From Blumeriella jaapii (Eukaryota; Ascomycota; Leotiomycetes; Helotiales; Drepanopezizaceae): a DNA stretch of 64,000 bases. A program made the translations under genes and the position numbers. Below are positions 23,718 to 36,779 of this stretch, in pieces. Under the pieces are notes generated by a model that was not told where the DNA came from, did no database searches, and saw only the letters and a program-made list of their open reading frames with translations. Position 1 is the first letter of the stretch; every line of letters starts with the position of its first letter. Where the stretch lies: NCBI GenBank assembly GCA_009599575.1, contig VWND01000050.1, positions 81,797-145,796 of the forward strand. The letters are read 5' to 3'.

Positions 23718-26700
23718 ATGGCGCCGAGATCAAGAGTCAAAGAAGATGCGCGGCGGGAAGCAGAGCACGGGCATGCGGCGGGCGAGGCGGATGGGCAAAG
23801 CTCTTTTGAAGAAATTGCCCGATTGCATTGGCTGAAGGCCAGCAAGAAAAAGGCAGCGAAGGTCAAGGTGAAGCCGGATGTCTTGAAACATGAAATATGG
23901 GATGTGCTCGAGAAGGACGATTTCTCGTTCAAGTCTCTTCTCGCTCTGGAGAATTTGCAGATCCTCGAAAGGTAGACCGGGCTCGAAACGTTTACTGTAT
24001 CTACTAACTCGGTACAGCTATCTCTGGCCAGGCTACTCCGAAGATGCCTCCAATTTCCACGTCCTTCTCATCGTGTTGATCTCCAATGTAAGAACGAAAG
24101 AACATTTGCCAACATGGGGTAAGAAACCTGTATTCTCCAGCGAAAAGTACCAATCTCACTCGTCACAGAGATCTTTGCAGACAACCCATCAGAGTTCTCT
24201 GCACTCTTTCGCAGGATCCTCTCGATGACTCTCGATACCACACTCTCCGCGACAATCCGTACCCATCTCCTTTCGTTTATCATAAGCTCTTTTCAGTCGC
24301 TGGACAGTGGAATTGTGAGAAAAGAATGCGCTCCGCTTGTGTCCATCTCAATATGGCACAATATATCTACAGAAGGGAAGCGGGATCGGAAGCTGGACCA
24401 GACTGTGCAGTTGAGAAAAGCTTGGAGGGCTGCAGGGAAGCGTTACGACGCAGCAGATAATGCGACAAAAGCTCGACTTCGGTTTGAGAGGTCATGGTTT
24501 TTAACGCTTGTATTGGACTTTTTCAACCAACTATACGATGAGAAGATCAAGCCTGGTGAGTCCGCTTGCTATAGGGGTGTTGAATAAGCTAAAGTTGAAC
24601 TAGAAAACCTTCGGTATTGCGAACGTTTCATTGAGTTCCTGTCAGATTTGCAAAGCCAACTTCCCACCCGTCGATACATCAACACACTTCTTCAAGATCT
24701 CAACACGATTACAGCCATCCGGATGTCCCCGGCATTTAATGATGAAGAGAATGGCCTTTTGCGGGACTTGTATGTTTTGTTTAAGCACTATACTCACTTT
24801 TCTATCGACGACCATACTGGCATTCAGCATACTCACGCTGAAGCCTACGAGAGACATTGCGCGATTCTTGCTACTCTGCAGCGAACAGCTCTCAAGCATT
24901 TCAAGGAGAAATTGACAATCTTAGCCTTGTCAAATTATGGATCTATTGAGAAGCGTACGGAGCTTGAGGGTCACCTTGAAGCCCTCACGGATGAAGAAAT
25001 CGTCCAACTTTGTGATCTGCTAGATTTCCGCACCTCCTATCCATCCTCGACGAAAGTTGTAGCAGAGCGAAAGCTTCTCACCGAAGTGCTCCTCTCTGGA
25101 CACGAGAAGCGAAGGACCTTTCAGGAGACCGCACGTGATCTCAGCATACTGCCGACAGAGGTCACTCTCTTTGAACCAGCGCTACTAAGGAACGACAATT
25201 ACAACGGCTCGCAACCTTTGGCCATTCCAAAACTGAACCTTCAATACCTCACAGTTGGCGATTTTCTATGGCGATCATTCATCCTCCATCGTAGCGAATC
25301 CTTCTACGAAATCAGGAAGCACATCGAAGACGTCGTACAAAGGCTGCGTCCTTCAACGAACAATCTCGGTCAGATTGATTTTGGAGGATTTTCAAGAATG
25401 GCTTTGCCAATTACGAAGCCCACGTAAGCTCACAACTTAAGAGTCTTGAGAATGAGCTAACATCGTGCAGAATTCTCGAAGTTGTTCCGCCTCTTGTTGG
25501 ACATAGTAATCCTTCTGCAGTTCGGGCTGAGATATCGCTGGATGTCAGTCGTCTTGCTGACAATGTTCGTCGAGAGTGGGAATCACTTCGGCCTGATGAT
25601 GTTATATTCTTATTGACTGTTCAGGCTCCTGATACCACACAGATGGTTACTAACGGAAGTGCGACTTCTTCTGACGCCCAAAAGCTGGGTCTGAAATATG
25701 TGCGAGCTGCTGAAGTGACCCAAGTCCTGGATGACAAAGGCCGTTCACTGCGAGATCAGCATGCGCATAACAGCCATGGGCGACCTCGACTTAGAAGATT
25801 GCAAGTCAAGCTTGATGCAGCCATGTACAAAGCAGATCAAGAGAGGGTCGCGAGTGGAAACCGGATATCTACGAAAGCTTGAATGTTATCGTACGTCGCA
25901 GAGGTCGGGAGAATAACTTCAAACCGATTTTGGAATCGATTCAGAGTCTCACATTATCTGATGTCCCTCTTGCTTCCTGGCTACATGAAGTCTTTCTGGG
26001 CTACGGAGATCCGGCAGGGGCGAACTACACCCATCTCGCCAATCAGATCAAGAAGGTGAACTATCGAGATACTTTCCTCGACTGGCAGCATTTAATAGAG
26101 AGCCTACCGGGCAAGACGATAGAGCCAGGTGAAGATGCTGAAGGTAGCTTCGGGCCACCATACGTTTTACAGATGGGTCCAAAAGCTGAGGCACCTGCTA
26201 CTGTCAAGTCGTCGAAAAAGCGTCGTCGTGATGCTGAACCTGTGCCACAAGTCCAGCCGCAGTCCGTCGAAGTTTCTACCTACAAGTCTCCAAATACTGG
26301 ACCGTATCCTATGGATGCCCCGAAATTAAATCAGGTGCGATTCACGCCCACTCAAGTGGAAGCAATTGTCTCGGGAACACAGCCAGGACTTACCGTAATT
26401 GTTGGCCCTCCAGGAACGGGGAAGACCGATGTCGCAACTCAGATCATCAATAACATCTACCACAACTTCCCTGAGCAACGAACTTTATTGATTGCACATA
26501 GTAACCAGGCTCTTAATCAGCTTTTTCAAAAAATTGTGGCATTGGACATCGACGAGCGGCATTTGCTCCGTTTAGGACATGGCGAGGAAGACCTTGACAC
26601 CGAAGCCAACTTCAGTAAGCATGGAAGGGTCGAGTCGTTCTTCGATAACCGAGACGGATTTCTTCAAGAAGTCAATCGACTTGCTGCCAACTTCGATGCA

Positions 26701-28301
26701 CCGGGAGCGCATGGTTCATCGGCTGAAACTGCTCTGTACTTTAACTCGGTCTATGTTCTACCTGCTTGGACAAAGTTTGAGGAGTTTTCCAAGTCACCGG
26801 ACGCCACCTCGCAATCTATTGTAGAGGCTTTCCCGTTCCACTACTATTTCTCCAATGCGCCCCAGCCTCTGTTCCCAGCTGATGCGGAGAAGGACGATGT
26901 CTTGGACATCGCCAATGGCTGCTATCACCATATCAAGAAGATCTTCGAGGAACTGTCAGATCTTCGTCCTTTCGAGATTTTGAGGAGAGATCGTGACAAG
27001 GCGAATTATCTTCTGACTAATGAGGCGCGCATCATTGCAATGACATCGACGCATGCAGCCATGAGGAGAAGGGAAATCTCCGGCCTGGGCTTTCATTACG
27101 ATAACGTGATAATGGAAGAGGCTGCTCAGATCACAGAGATTGAAAATTTTCTACCGCTGGCTTTACAAAATCCTAAAAACGGACAGATGCCTTTACAGCG
27201 AGTGGTTCTGTGCGGCGACCACTTCCAAAATTCCCCCGTCATTCAAAACCTTGCTTTTCGACAATATGCCAACCTGGAACAGTCTCTCTTTTCCCGCCTC
27301 GTCCGGCTGGGTGTTCCGACGGTCAACCTGGATCAGCAAGGCCGAGCCCGACCTTCAATAGCTTCGTTGTACTCATGGCGTTATCAAAATCTCGACAACT
27401 TACCTCTGACTTTATCGTTGCCAGAATTCCAAGCTGCGAACGCTGGCTTTAAATACGATTATCAGTTCGTTCAGGTGCCTGATTACAAAGGGAAAGGGGA
27501 GACAGAGCCAACGCCACATTTTATCCAGAACTTGGGAGAAGCAGAGTATGCTGTCGCCATTTACCAGTACATGCGGCTATTAGGTTATCCCGCTGCCAAG
27601 ATCAGTATTCTTGCTACATATGCTGGTCAGCGCGCTCTGATAAAGGATGTGCTTACTCACAGATGTGCCAAAAATACCCTGTTCGGGCTTCCTAAGATTG
27701 TCACTACCGTCGACAAGTACCAGGGAGAGCAAAATGACTGTAAGTTCCAAACAACCTTATCTTATAGAGTGATAGCTAACTAGATTTAGACGTCATCCTT
27801 TCTCTGACCCGTACATCCCGTGTCGGTTACCTGCGAGACGTCCGACGTCTCACAGTGGCACTCTCGCGTGCACGTCTGGGGTTGTACATTCTTGGTCGAC
27901 GTGAGGTCTTCGAAACCTGCACTGAGCTCAAGCCGGCCTTCGATATAATCTTGAAGAGGCCAGACACGCTGCAGCTTGTCACCGGCGAACTATGGCCAAG
28001 TCAGAGGATTCTGAAGGATGAAGAAGAATCAGACGTTCCAGGGCAGACCGAGATGGTGAGCGTGGAACATCTGGGGCAATATGTCTTTGACATGACGAAT
28101 GCAAAGGTGGCACAGCTGAGAGCCGAGAGAGGTCTGCCTGAAGCTGCTGGCCCGTTGCTGGCAATCGAGGCCGGTGATGAGGTTGTGGGCAATGTGGCCG
28201 CGGAAGAAGGATATTTAGACGAGGAGCTGGATATGGTCGAGGAAGACGTTGAGGGGGAGGCGGATGAAGAACCTAAAGCTGAAAGCGGCGATGATGAATG
28301 A
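23718..28301 (+). CDS. Aquarius/IBP160-type intron-binding spliceosomal helicase (Cwf11-like), with one apparent frameshift
   Basis: SF1 (Upf1-like) RNA helicase of the intron-binding complex, acting at activated spliceosomes. Exons are 23718-23971, 24018-24118, 24169-24555, 24604-25423, 25471-27739 and 27790-28301; introns are 46-50 nt. The N-terminal half is helical ARM-like with ESYLWPGYSEDASNFHVLL, RTHLLSFIISSFQSLD and LRFERSW. The helicase core has Walker A GPPGTGKT (about residues 833-840), EEAAQ (Walker B, near 1069), GEQND near KYQ, and ALSRARLGLYILG (motif VI). The C-terminus is acidic. The frame breaks at 25858-25860: GGAAACCGG lacks one A, and one added A restores SGKPDIYESLNVIVRRRG. 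With that base the coding length is 4344 nt, 1447 aa. The gene is head to head with THOC1. Confidence 0.93.
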
Positions 28302-29439
28302 GCCACTCTCATGTATGAATTATATCAACATCCGTACATAGTACGCGGGCGTAAGCTAAAATGATACCAACTAGAACGACCTTACTGTTCTGTACCGAAA
28401 GTTGCACGATCACCTGATTGTTTTTCTAATTGATAAGACATGAGAGCTACATGGCCACTTCAGGCTAGAGTATCCTCTCTATCGTCTGTCTGGTCGACTT
28501 CGTCTCAATGGAAAGTCAATCCTTCGTTGGCTCATTGCAAACACACAAACACTTTTTGGCTTGGTACCTGCTCAATAGCAAAGAAAACCCAACAGAGCAC
28601 ACAGGTTGATAATCTAATTACAAAAAGAGTGTCACTTGCCATTATTATTATGACCCATTTACTTAATTAGTACCATAAATTTGAACAAAAATTGGGAGGC
28701 CAGGATGGATCTTTATCCGGTGGATAATGATCTTCCCGGCCGAGGACCTCAACCAGATTCGAACCCGTATCTCACAGGACTCGTAAAACTAATTTACTCT
28801 AAACTTCGGCGGTGACTGCGAGTGCTATCAATTTTACCATGAAATAAATTTTTGCGTGATGATAGGTTTTTAGCGTGTGTCGCTATTTGTAGTAGCGCTT
28901 GAGATCTCACAGCAACTTCAAACACTCCCCTCCCCCTCAAGACTACAATTCACAATTCAAATGTGGAAGGACTAGGTGTGAAGATATTTGAAGATTCCTA
29001 GGCCCCACATGCTTCTTTTTGCAGATGCCATACAATTCCCGAAAGCTTCGGAGAATCGAATGGTAGACTCAATTCATAATTGAATCGCATTTTATTCAAG
29101 TTCATGCCTCCCAAAATCCAGTGGTCTGTCTGGGCTTTGTTGACTACCTCAAGGGCTCGCTCGCTTACACTCCTTACAATCCTTGCCCCACAGCCGTACA
29201 CCTCGACCCAATCAAAACGGCCCGCTCCCTCCTCAATCAGATAGCCACATTCAAGGATCAACCAGGCCTACCAAAACTCCTCTCGTCGAGAAACAAACCA
29301 TGACACCGGTGGATATCTCTCCAACTTTCTCCAACTTTAGATAACGGTGCAAGTTATCTTTCCGAAGTTTGATCCGGATTCTAGCGACGAAGGCAACTCG
29401 TCCCATCGGACATGTGATCGTACCAGGGTGCAACAATCA
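28302..29439. other. Transition from the gene compartment to repeat-rich DNA
   Basis: 3' flank of Aquarius. AT content rises. It contains a tRNA-like sequence near 28738-28810 (listed separately). A small minus-strand frame at 28998-29261 (87 codons) has no recognised family. No supported gene. Confidence 0.45.
28738..28810 (-). repeat. tRNA-like sequence, possible SINE fragment
   Basis: Read on the minus strand there is a clear B-box (GGGTTCGAATC). Outer segments GCCGAAG and CCTCGGC, 73 nt apart end to end, could pair at six of seven positions. The D-arm, anticodon arm and T-arm spacing do not fold into a normal tRNA. The pattern fits a tRNA-derived retroposon head or a decayed tRNA. Weak evidence. 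Confidence 0.3.
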
Positions 29440-30330
29440 TCAACCTTTCTTTGCTAGCATCGCTTCTACACGCTTCTTGAAATGCCTCTTAGGAGATATT
29501 CCCATTCCAGCGAACATTATTCTGGCACCAAATTTTGTAACGATGCCATAGGTCGGATCCCTGGGCTACCCATAGTATTAGCTATCGTTCTAAACGCGTA
29601 TAGTGTTCGGCGATGAAGTAATTCAAAGGCCGGTGAGAATCACCAAACAGTGAGATCGAGACTTGAGATAGCTCAGGAGTGGAATGGTACGCACTGTTTG
29701 ACATGTGCCTTGCCCATTGGCCTGGTCACCGATCAGGTTTGTAAGACACGAATTTCCCGGAGGACAATTTGTATCGCTGTAACAAGATCCGTTATCACAA
29801 GAGACAGTATCAAGGTCGGTGCATTCATCGGCTCCTGATATATCCTGGAAACATTTGCAGGCACCGAGCCCATCTCCCTCGCCACAGAATGTATCTACGT
29901 CGTGTGTGTAGCTTGTAGAGCTGAGGGTGGCAGCGCTAGATGTTGACTTGGTGGCAGCGGAGGTTTCCTGTATGATAACGGTTGATGTCGCTTTACTTGT
30001 CACGAAGTTTGTAATTGTAGTCGTTGAAGTGGTTGAAGTCTGGAAAGACGAAGTTGAGGAGTGGACCTGCTGGGACTTTGGTTAGGAAGCAGGCACTAAT
30101 TTAAATTTTGGATACGGACGTACGGCTGTTGTGTAGGCTGGGATCTTTTGCAGCTGAGCAGCTTGCTGAAGCTTGGAATGTTCGTTACCCCCCCTTTGAG
30201 CAGCAAGAGCCATAACGGTAGTAGTGGATGTAGTAGATGTAGTCATGAGAACAGTCGTGGTCTGGTCAACGGTAGACGTGGCGAGGAAGACTGCTGTGGT
30301 AGATGTGACCATTTTCGACGTCTGTGCCAA
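29440..30330 (-). CDS. Tentative Ser/Thr-rich protein with a Cys-rich domain (N-terminus unresolved)
   Basis: Family not recognised. Two exons are reasonably supported: 30330-30124 (Thr/Ser/Val-rich, MVTSTTAVFLATSTVDQ) and 30066-29695. They are joined by a 57-nt intron (30067-30123) with GTACGT donor, CCTAACC branch and CAGCAG acceptor. The second exon has a Thr/Ser-rich stalk followed by about 60 residues with ten cysteines (CGEGDGLGACKC, CTDLDTVSC, CYSDTNCPPGNSC, GTCQT), reminiscent of Cys-rich domains in fungal secreted or wall proteins. A third exon 29565-29440 after intron 29566-29694 (GTGCGT, GCTAATAC, GGGTAG) would add a basic tail ending AMLAKKG; this is less certain. No signal peptide is visible at the first Met (30330), so the real start is probably upstream, possibly through a frame near 30536. 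Confidence 0.4.
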
Positions 30331-30539
30331 AGTGGCCGTGAAGGCTCTGGTACTTGTTAAAACCTTTTGATGTTCGAGATACGGACAGCAGCTTACATAG
30401 TTTTAAAGAGTTACTTTTGTTCGAAAATAAGATGCACAGTCTGCGGATCCGTAGCGAGTGCGAAAAGCACTACCTAAGATAGCTGCGAAGATGTCAATTT
30501 CATTGTATCTGGACCTAGTGGAGATCGTGCCAGTCATCT

Positions 30540-32030
30540 TGAGAGTGAAACAAGCAACAAACACTACGAACCTTGGAGGAGTTGTCTTTATTGTATTTCG
30601 CTGTGAAAATTGAATTGACAGTAGTAAGGTACGGATGGTAAGGTAGAAGCAAAGAGGATCTGGGTTCCAAGCAGTGAAGCCGGACGGAACGAATATAAAT
30701 ATCTTATGTGCAAATAAAGATCTAATGTTCTTCAACGCCTTTCTACTCAACGAGCCACAATTCCTAATTGTCAGCTGGAGATGAAACTGGTGCTTTGCTG
30801 AGGTTGGGTGCCAAGAGGGGCTGGATCGTTAGCGAGGAAGTTCTCATGCACTCCAGCATCTAGAACACTTTTGGCTGCTTGAACTAACTATACATTAGAT
30901 ACATCTAGCTCGTTCACTCCTTTATCTATCTTGCAACGCAACTTCAAATGATGGTTGTGAGTACTGAATTTTGCTACTGTCTTATAATCTTTGTCTGGAG
31001 AGAAAAATAAGGTTTCCCGGCCTTAAGATCCTTTGCTCTTCAACTCAGATTGATCGAATTCCTGTCGGAGGCTCAAGAGTATTCATCGACTGCATATTCA
31101 AGCGTCGGACTGTCCGACTGCGAAAGGTAACTAGTGGAAGCAGGAAGGCAGGTTGCCTGCAGGCAAAAGCCACAGATCAAACTGCGCCTAGGTCTAGATT
31201 CTCGCCTACGCAGCTAGTCAATTGGTTGAGTAGGATGAGTACTTGATACCCCCCTTCAGCTGAAGGCTTTGCTTAATTTTTGAGATTTCTATTGGATCTT
31301 GGTACTCGGGACAAGGCTAAGACTCCCCCTGTCGCTTAAGTATTGACAAGTGTATTATGCAGTCGAAATACAGTATCGATACTTCTGTGGTTATCTACTT
31401 TGGGATTTTCTTCTATGTTCCTTGCATACAACCACAATCAGAATAACAATACAAAACGCTTATGAATTACTAAAACAATACAGTTTTAGCCTTCTTCATC
31501 GTGCTACTAGCAAAATTGATGGTTACCGTCTACCCGCATGACCAGTTTCTTGCGATGTACAAGCAGCCCTACCAGGCTTCACCTAACTCTCATTTCCTTC
31601 TTCTACCCTTAGAATTTAATTTTCTTGCTTTGGTCTTAATCTCGACGATTGTTTTTTGTATAGTTCTAAAATTCTTCCTCGCTTTAGACTTCGGGGTATC
31701 GGCCCTTGTTGCTCTTTCGTGGAATTAACCTTTGTACCTTTGATTTCTTTATCGGACGTTGGCTTGTTACGGTGATGCCTGGCATTTCCGGAACCCTTAT
31801 GTAGTACGAGTCGCGAATAGACCTTCCAGTATATTCTCTTATTTTCTGGTCAGGTAACCGAGTGGTAAAGCGATTCACCTACTCGTAACATCAAGGGTCA
31901 TTCCTTGCTTCACATGGCTCATGTTCTTTAATGGTATGTTTAGCACAGAAATCCTTCGTATGGCTCTTGGTGGCTTCCTTTCTCGCTAGTAACAAGGCGT
32001 TCAGATGCTCAAAATTGTCAAGTGATAAGT
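30540..32030. other. AT-rich boundary region without a supported gene
   Basis: Composition changes from mixed to AT-rich. Short open frames on both strands have no recognised domain, including one at 31684-31878 on the minus strand (Arg/Lys-rich). A degenerate tRNA-like word (AACCGAGTGGTAAAGCG) occurs at about 31858. Nothing else identified. Confidence 0.4.
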
Positions 32031-33099
32031 TGTCGACGTCGATAATGATAATAATGATAATATTGTTTAACGTCTGGAGGGGGGGCAGTGAAACTACGCT
32101 ACCTCAAGCCTCCCGAAGGGCATTAGAAACGTGCTAAGCTGGGGATTTTTTATATACAAAAAATCTTCGAAAAAGCAGTTATATAAAAGAAATGTATAAT
32201 AAAAGTCCGCTATTTAAGCCTTTCCCTTACAAGCGGGATGGTTTTCCATTATGTTTATAAAATAAACTTCGAAAAAAATCAGAACGTAAAAAACCGCTGA
32301 ATATTTTTGTTGGTCGTAAAACCAGTAATTAAGCTAATCGGCGAGATTATACAAAACAAAAGCGCGAGAAATTCAAAACTTTTCAATTTAATTTTTTTAA
32401 ACGTTAATAATATAATATTAGAAACTTTTCCTTTGGGACGGTAATACGCTGTCCCAAAGTTTACTTAGGGCAGATAAAAAAGTAAAACTTAGTGATATAA
32501 AAAAGTTCCGCGAATTGCTTCGCGTTTAGCTTCCTAAGATATCGCAGTGCTTCGGTGTCCGAAATAGATAAATAATCCGGCTTTTGCGGCTAGTAACGAA
32601 ATCGTTTTCGGAACTTTTTGCATTTTACGATATGCAATAAAGCTTTGCGTTTGCCGCAAAAGTATTTCAGGTTCGCGTTTGCGTATTTGAATTTGATATA
32701 ATACTAATGGAAATCGCCGTATAAAAAGCGAAGCGCCAAAAGTCGATAAAACACCGGGCGAAATAAGTGCAATTTTAAAGGGTTTTTGATACGATATTCG
32801 AATTGTCACCGTTGATAATTCCGAAAAAAAGAGTTTTTATATTTAAATTATTATTTAATTCTGGCGTCGTTTTTTATCGATTTGTAATAAAAACGTATTT
32901 TATAAATCGTCGATTCGAAAAGCATGCCCGGATTCTAGAGCTGATTGTTTTTTTAAATAGCGAGTTTATCCGCTGTTTCGTTGCCGATTATATTTATATA
33001 TTCTAGGGCCTATCGAACCCCGACGTCGTATATAAGCATTATATTTTGTATTTCGTAGAACGCTTATTATAATGTCGATAACGCGTTTTTTCGTATGTA

Positions 33100-33330
33100 T
33101 TAAATTATCGAAGTCGAATCGATGCAAAGCCAAATGCGGCCGTACGTATAAGCAGGCTGCGCGCGTAGCGTTCTGGCCAATTTTATGCGGGCTTTTATTA
33201 TTTCCGCGTCGAAAACGTAGAATTCCGTATTAATCGTCTTATAGCCCGAGCCGATTATTTTTTTATTTTAATAAATTATATAGCCGTAGCCAACCAATTT
33301 ATTTTTATTTGAATATCGTTTCGTATTATT
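33100..33330 (-). pseudogene. LINE RNase H remnant
   Basis: The minus-strand translation contains LVGYGYIIY and, after a gap, GSGYKTINTEFYVFDAEIIKA. The FDAE motif and preceding beta-hairpin are typical of the RNase H domain at the end of Tad ORF2. In-frame stops are present. Confidence 0.65.
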
Positions 33331-34485
33331 AAAAAAGATCGTAATATTATCGGGGAGCAGTTTGTTCTATTATTTATTAAAAATCTTCGCGGCTTTTTTT
33401 TTGTTTACTTTTAAAATGGGATCCGTCCGGCATCTAGAAAAAAAGTAAAATGGTCGGAGTTAAAATCGAGAAACTGGCGAAAACCAGGTCGCCGCGCGCT
33501 CGATTTTCGTTTTTGCAACTTATCGAATGCTTTTGCCGCGGCTTCGGGTAATTATTAATAAAAGCATTCGTTTGATTAAAAAGTGATTTTTATTTATTAT
33601 TCGTAAGCGTAGCGCGAATTTTAGTTTGGCTTTTTCCAAAGCCGCTTCCGCTGATAAAAGGCTTGCGTTTCGAAAAAATATAATATTCGGAGTGGTTTTT
33701 CATATTAGCAAAACGCTTTTGGCGGCCAGCGTAATCGTGTTTTTTATTATGTTCAGATGCCAGCTTATTTTTATGCTAATTTTTTTGTTCCGAACCGTTT
33801 TGGTACGATTATTATACCACGCCTTAGCTTCGTACAAAATGGACGGGAGAACGCAAATGATTATAGCCTTTCGGAATAAATAAGTCGGAAGGCTCCGTAT
33901 CGTTTTCGCTAGCCTTTGTATATGAAAAGCGAGCTTTCGAGCTTTAATGGCCCGTTCAGATACGTATTTTTTGAACGACAGTTTGCGATTAAACCAGACT
34001 TTTAGCCATCGTAAGGCCGGCTATTCCTTTTTTTTTTTCAAAATCGTAATTGGTTCGATCGTGTTATTTTCGTTTATAACGCAGAAAAAAGCGTAATCGT
34101 GTTTTGTTTTTTTTTAATAATATAAATTATTTCTTGTTTTTTTTTAACGTAAAAAAAATTTTTTTTATCGTTGCTTTATTGCAAAATCGATTTAACGTTT
34201 TCGAATAATAATTGCACGTTCGTATTCAGCGAATTAAATATTCGATAAAAGCAAATATTATTAGCGTATTCGAATCGAAATTCCGGATCCTGTGCTATTA
34301 GCTTTGCGAAATAAAAAACATATATAAAATTAGCGAAAAAAGCGAGCTTTAAAAAGTTCTATATTTAACGTCGTAGAATTGTATAATAGCCTGTTTCAGT
34401 TTTATACGTATTTTGCGGTCGGAAAAAAAAAAAACTTTTGTATTAGCTTTAGAAATGGTTTGGGCCAGCTTTGCGAAATTATTCG

Positions 34486-34734
34486 TTAAAGTAATTTTCG
34501 TATTATTAAAAAAGCGTCGAACGCTTTTTGAACGTTTATCGTAATTATAATAATTTTTTTGCTCGCTGATAATATTCGTTTTACGTCGTATATAAACGAA
34601 GCTATTAAATTTATTTTTAAGCGCTTAAAAAGCGCGCCACCGTATTGCGAGCTGAAAATGCCGTAGGTAAAAGCTGTCCAAGCCAATTTTTTCGTTATAA
34701 TTCGTTCGAAGCTTTTAAAAACACAAAATAGCAA
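34486..34734 (-). pseudogene. LINE reverse transcriptase remnant
   Basis: The frame reads VFKSFERIITKKLAWTAFTYG, then GGALFKR, SFIYDVKRILSASKK and IIITINVQKAFDA. This is the fingers/palm region of non-LTR reverse transcriptases (consensus GALPGRS, then DVKGAFD). The first catalytic Asp position reads Asn-Val-Gln-Lys-Ala-Phe-Asp, a RIP-type change. Confidence 0.85.
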
Positions 34735-35757
34735 AGCAATCGGCCGCTAAAATCGCACCGAATGCATTTGCTTTTGCTTATTTATTTTAGATATTATCGC
34801 TATTTCCGCCAGCTTTTATAATTGCGAAAAATAGCTAAAAGCGAAGTATTTGTTAAAAATGCTATATATAATATATTTAATATGCTTTTAGCAGATTTTA
34901 AGCAGCCGAATCGTAATGCGGTCGACGCCCGGCGATATGCTAAATATTTTAATTATAAAACGCTCGACTTTTTTTTAAAAAAATGGTTTGGTTCTAAAAA
35001 AAAGTTTGTTTTCGATCGTTATTTTTTAAAAAAGAATTATCGAGCAAATCGTCCGCCGTATTAAACCGTTAAAGCATTTTCGTATATAACGCTTTAGTTT
35101 TTTTTTTCGAATCTTCGATTAATCGGCCGTTAATTTCGAAAGATGGCGATTTAAAGTTTATAATAAATTTATATTAGTTAATTAACAGATAAAAGTTTTT
35201 GTCCGATTTATATTCGTTAATTCGGTTACGTTAGTAATTCTGCTTAGCTTTAATTACGGCTATTTTAAAATCCCGATATTCGGACGATGCGATCGGATTA
35301 TTAGCAATATTGGAAAGTTTATACGTCCGATACGCGATCTTGTATTCCGGCGTTTATCAATAAGCACCGTGGTTTTATTCTGTGTTTTTTTTTTTTCCCG
35401 GCTATTTGAATGGCCGAGTTTATTACTGCTGCGAATTATATTATATAAATATTTATCTGCTTTAGCGTAGTCAGCGTTTTAAAATCAGGCAAGCGAGCGA
35501 CTTTCGTATGCATAAGCGCCGAAAAAATCGGGAATGTTAAATCCGAGATTTTGTAATACATCTGCTTTAAAAAAATCCGTTTTTTTTTTTCTTTTGATCG
35601 TAATAATTTAAGTCTAATGGTCGGAAATGGAATAAAAATCGCTTCGAATAATTGTTTTAGCGAAAAATAAATTAAAAAAAATCAAATCGAAAACATTGTT
35701 CAAACGGTATATCGCTATTTTTAAATTTTCGATAAAATTCATGCCGCTTTCGAAAGC

Positions 35758-35990
35758 TTATTTTGCGATAGCGGGTCCGTTGTGGCTAAAAGCGACGTCC
35801 GAGTCGAACATATCGTAGCTAACGTTAAAATCGCTTTTTATTAAACAGTTTTTTAAAAAAACTAAGTTTTTAATATAATCGATGATTTTATAAATAGTAA
35901 GCTGGCGGTATACGTTAAAAATAGACCTGTTATTAACCACGACCTATAATAAATCGCGCGAAATAAATTGTCGTTGCTTCGTAATTATAT
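35758..35990 (-). pseudogene. LINE endonuclease (EEP) remnant
   Basis: The translation FNVYRQLTIYKIIDYIKNL, then LIKSDFNVSYDMFDSD, matches the central part of apurinic-like LINE endonucleases, whose hallmark is VNVY followed by a GDFN motif. Here the Gly-Asp-Phe-Asn position reads Ser-Asp-Phe-Asn. Confidence 0.75.
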
Positions 35991-36779
35991 TTTTACTTTT
36001 TCGGATATACGTTAGCATTCGAAAGCGCTGGGCCTCGCGCTTCTTTTTATTTCCGATGCTCCAGACCGATATTAAAGCGTAAAAATCGTATTCTGAATGG
36101 TTTTAAATAATAGTATTAAGATAAATAGCAGGTTTTTGTATGCAAACAACGTTAATTTGTTTAAAAAAGCATAGCTCGAAAATAATAATATAAATAAAAT
36201 ATTGCTTGCCTACGTTTGCTTACGTTACGATAAGCGTATCGGGCTTATATCGATCGCGGCTACGGCCGCGGTTGCGTATGCGTTATTTATATTTTAATAT
36301 CGAAATTCGAAAACGCATACGTTTATTTCGTCGTCGATATCGAATTATTACGAAAATTCGATTTTATTATAAATCGGGCTGGACGCAGCCCGTCGCGAAA
36401 AACGAGGCTTGGTCGGTTTAAAAGTTTCGTTTTTAAACGAAATAGCCTGAAAAAAAGCTTGCGAAAAAAAAGTAAATAGGCCTGGGATAGCCGCTTCGCC
36501 GGAATCCGCCGATTTTTGAAACAACGAGCAAAAAAAAGCAAAAAAGCTAATTACGATATTCGTATTTTCGTAGATTATAATAGCCGTTTCAGCGTAAAAA
36601 GCTTTGCGCTTGCGAATTAGCGCTGTTTTAAAGGCCGGTATAAAAGGCTTTACCGCTTAGCTTTAAGCTTGCGTATTAGCGACGGCAATAGCCGCTGCGT
36701 ACGCTTATTATTCGTATTTACGAATCGCGTCGATTTTTTTTTTTTGTTTTTTTTTTTGGACTTTTCCGTTTAGTCGTTT

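Noticed and set aside
31845..31925. tRNA-like stretch with AACCGAGTGGTAAAGCG and a CAAGG/CCTTG stem
   Set aside because: The T-loop lacks TTC, no acceptor pairing was found, and the anticodon arm is unclear. At most a decayed relic.
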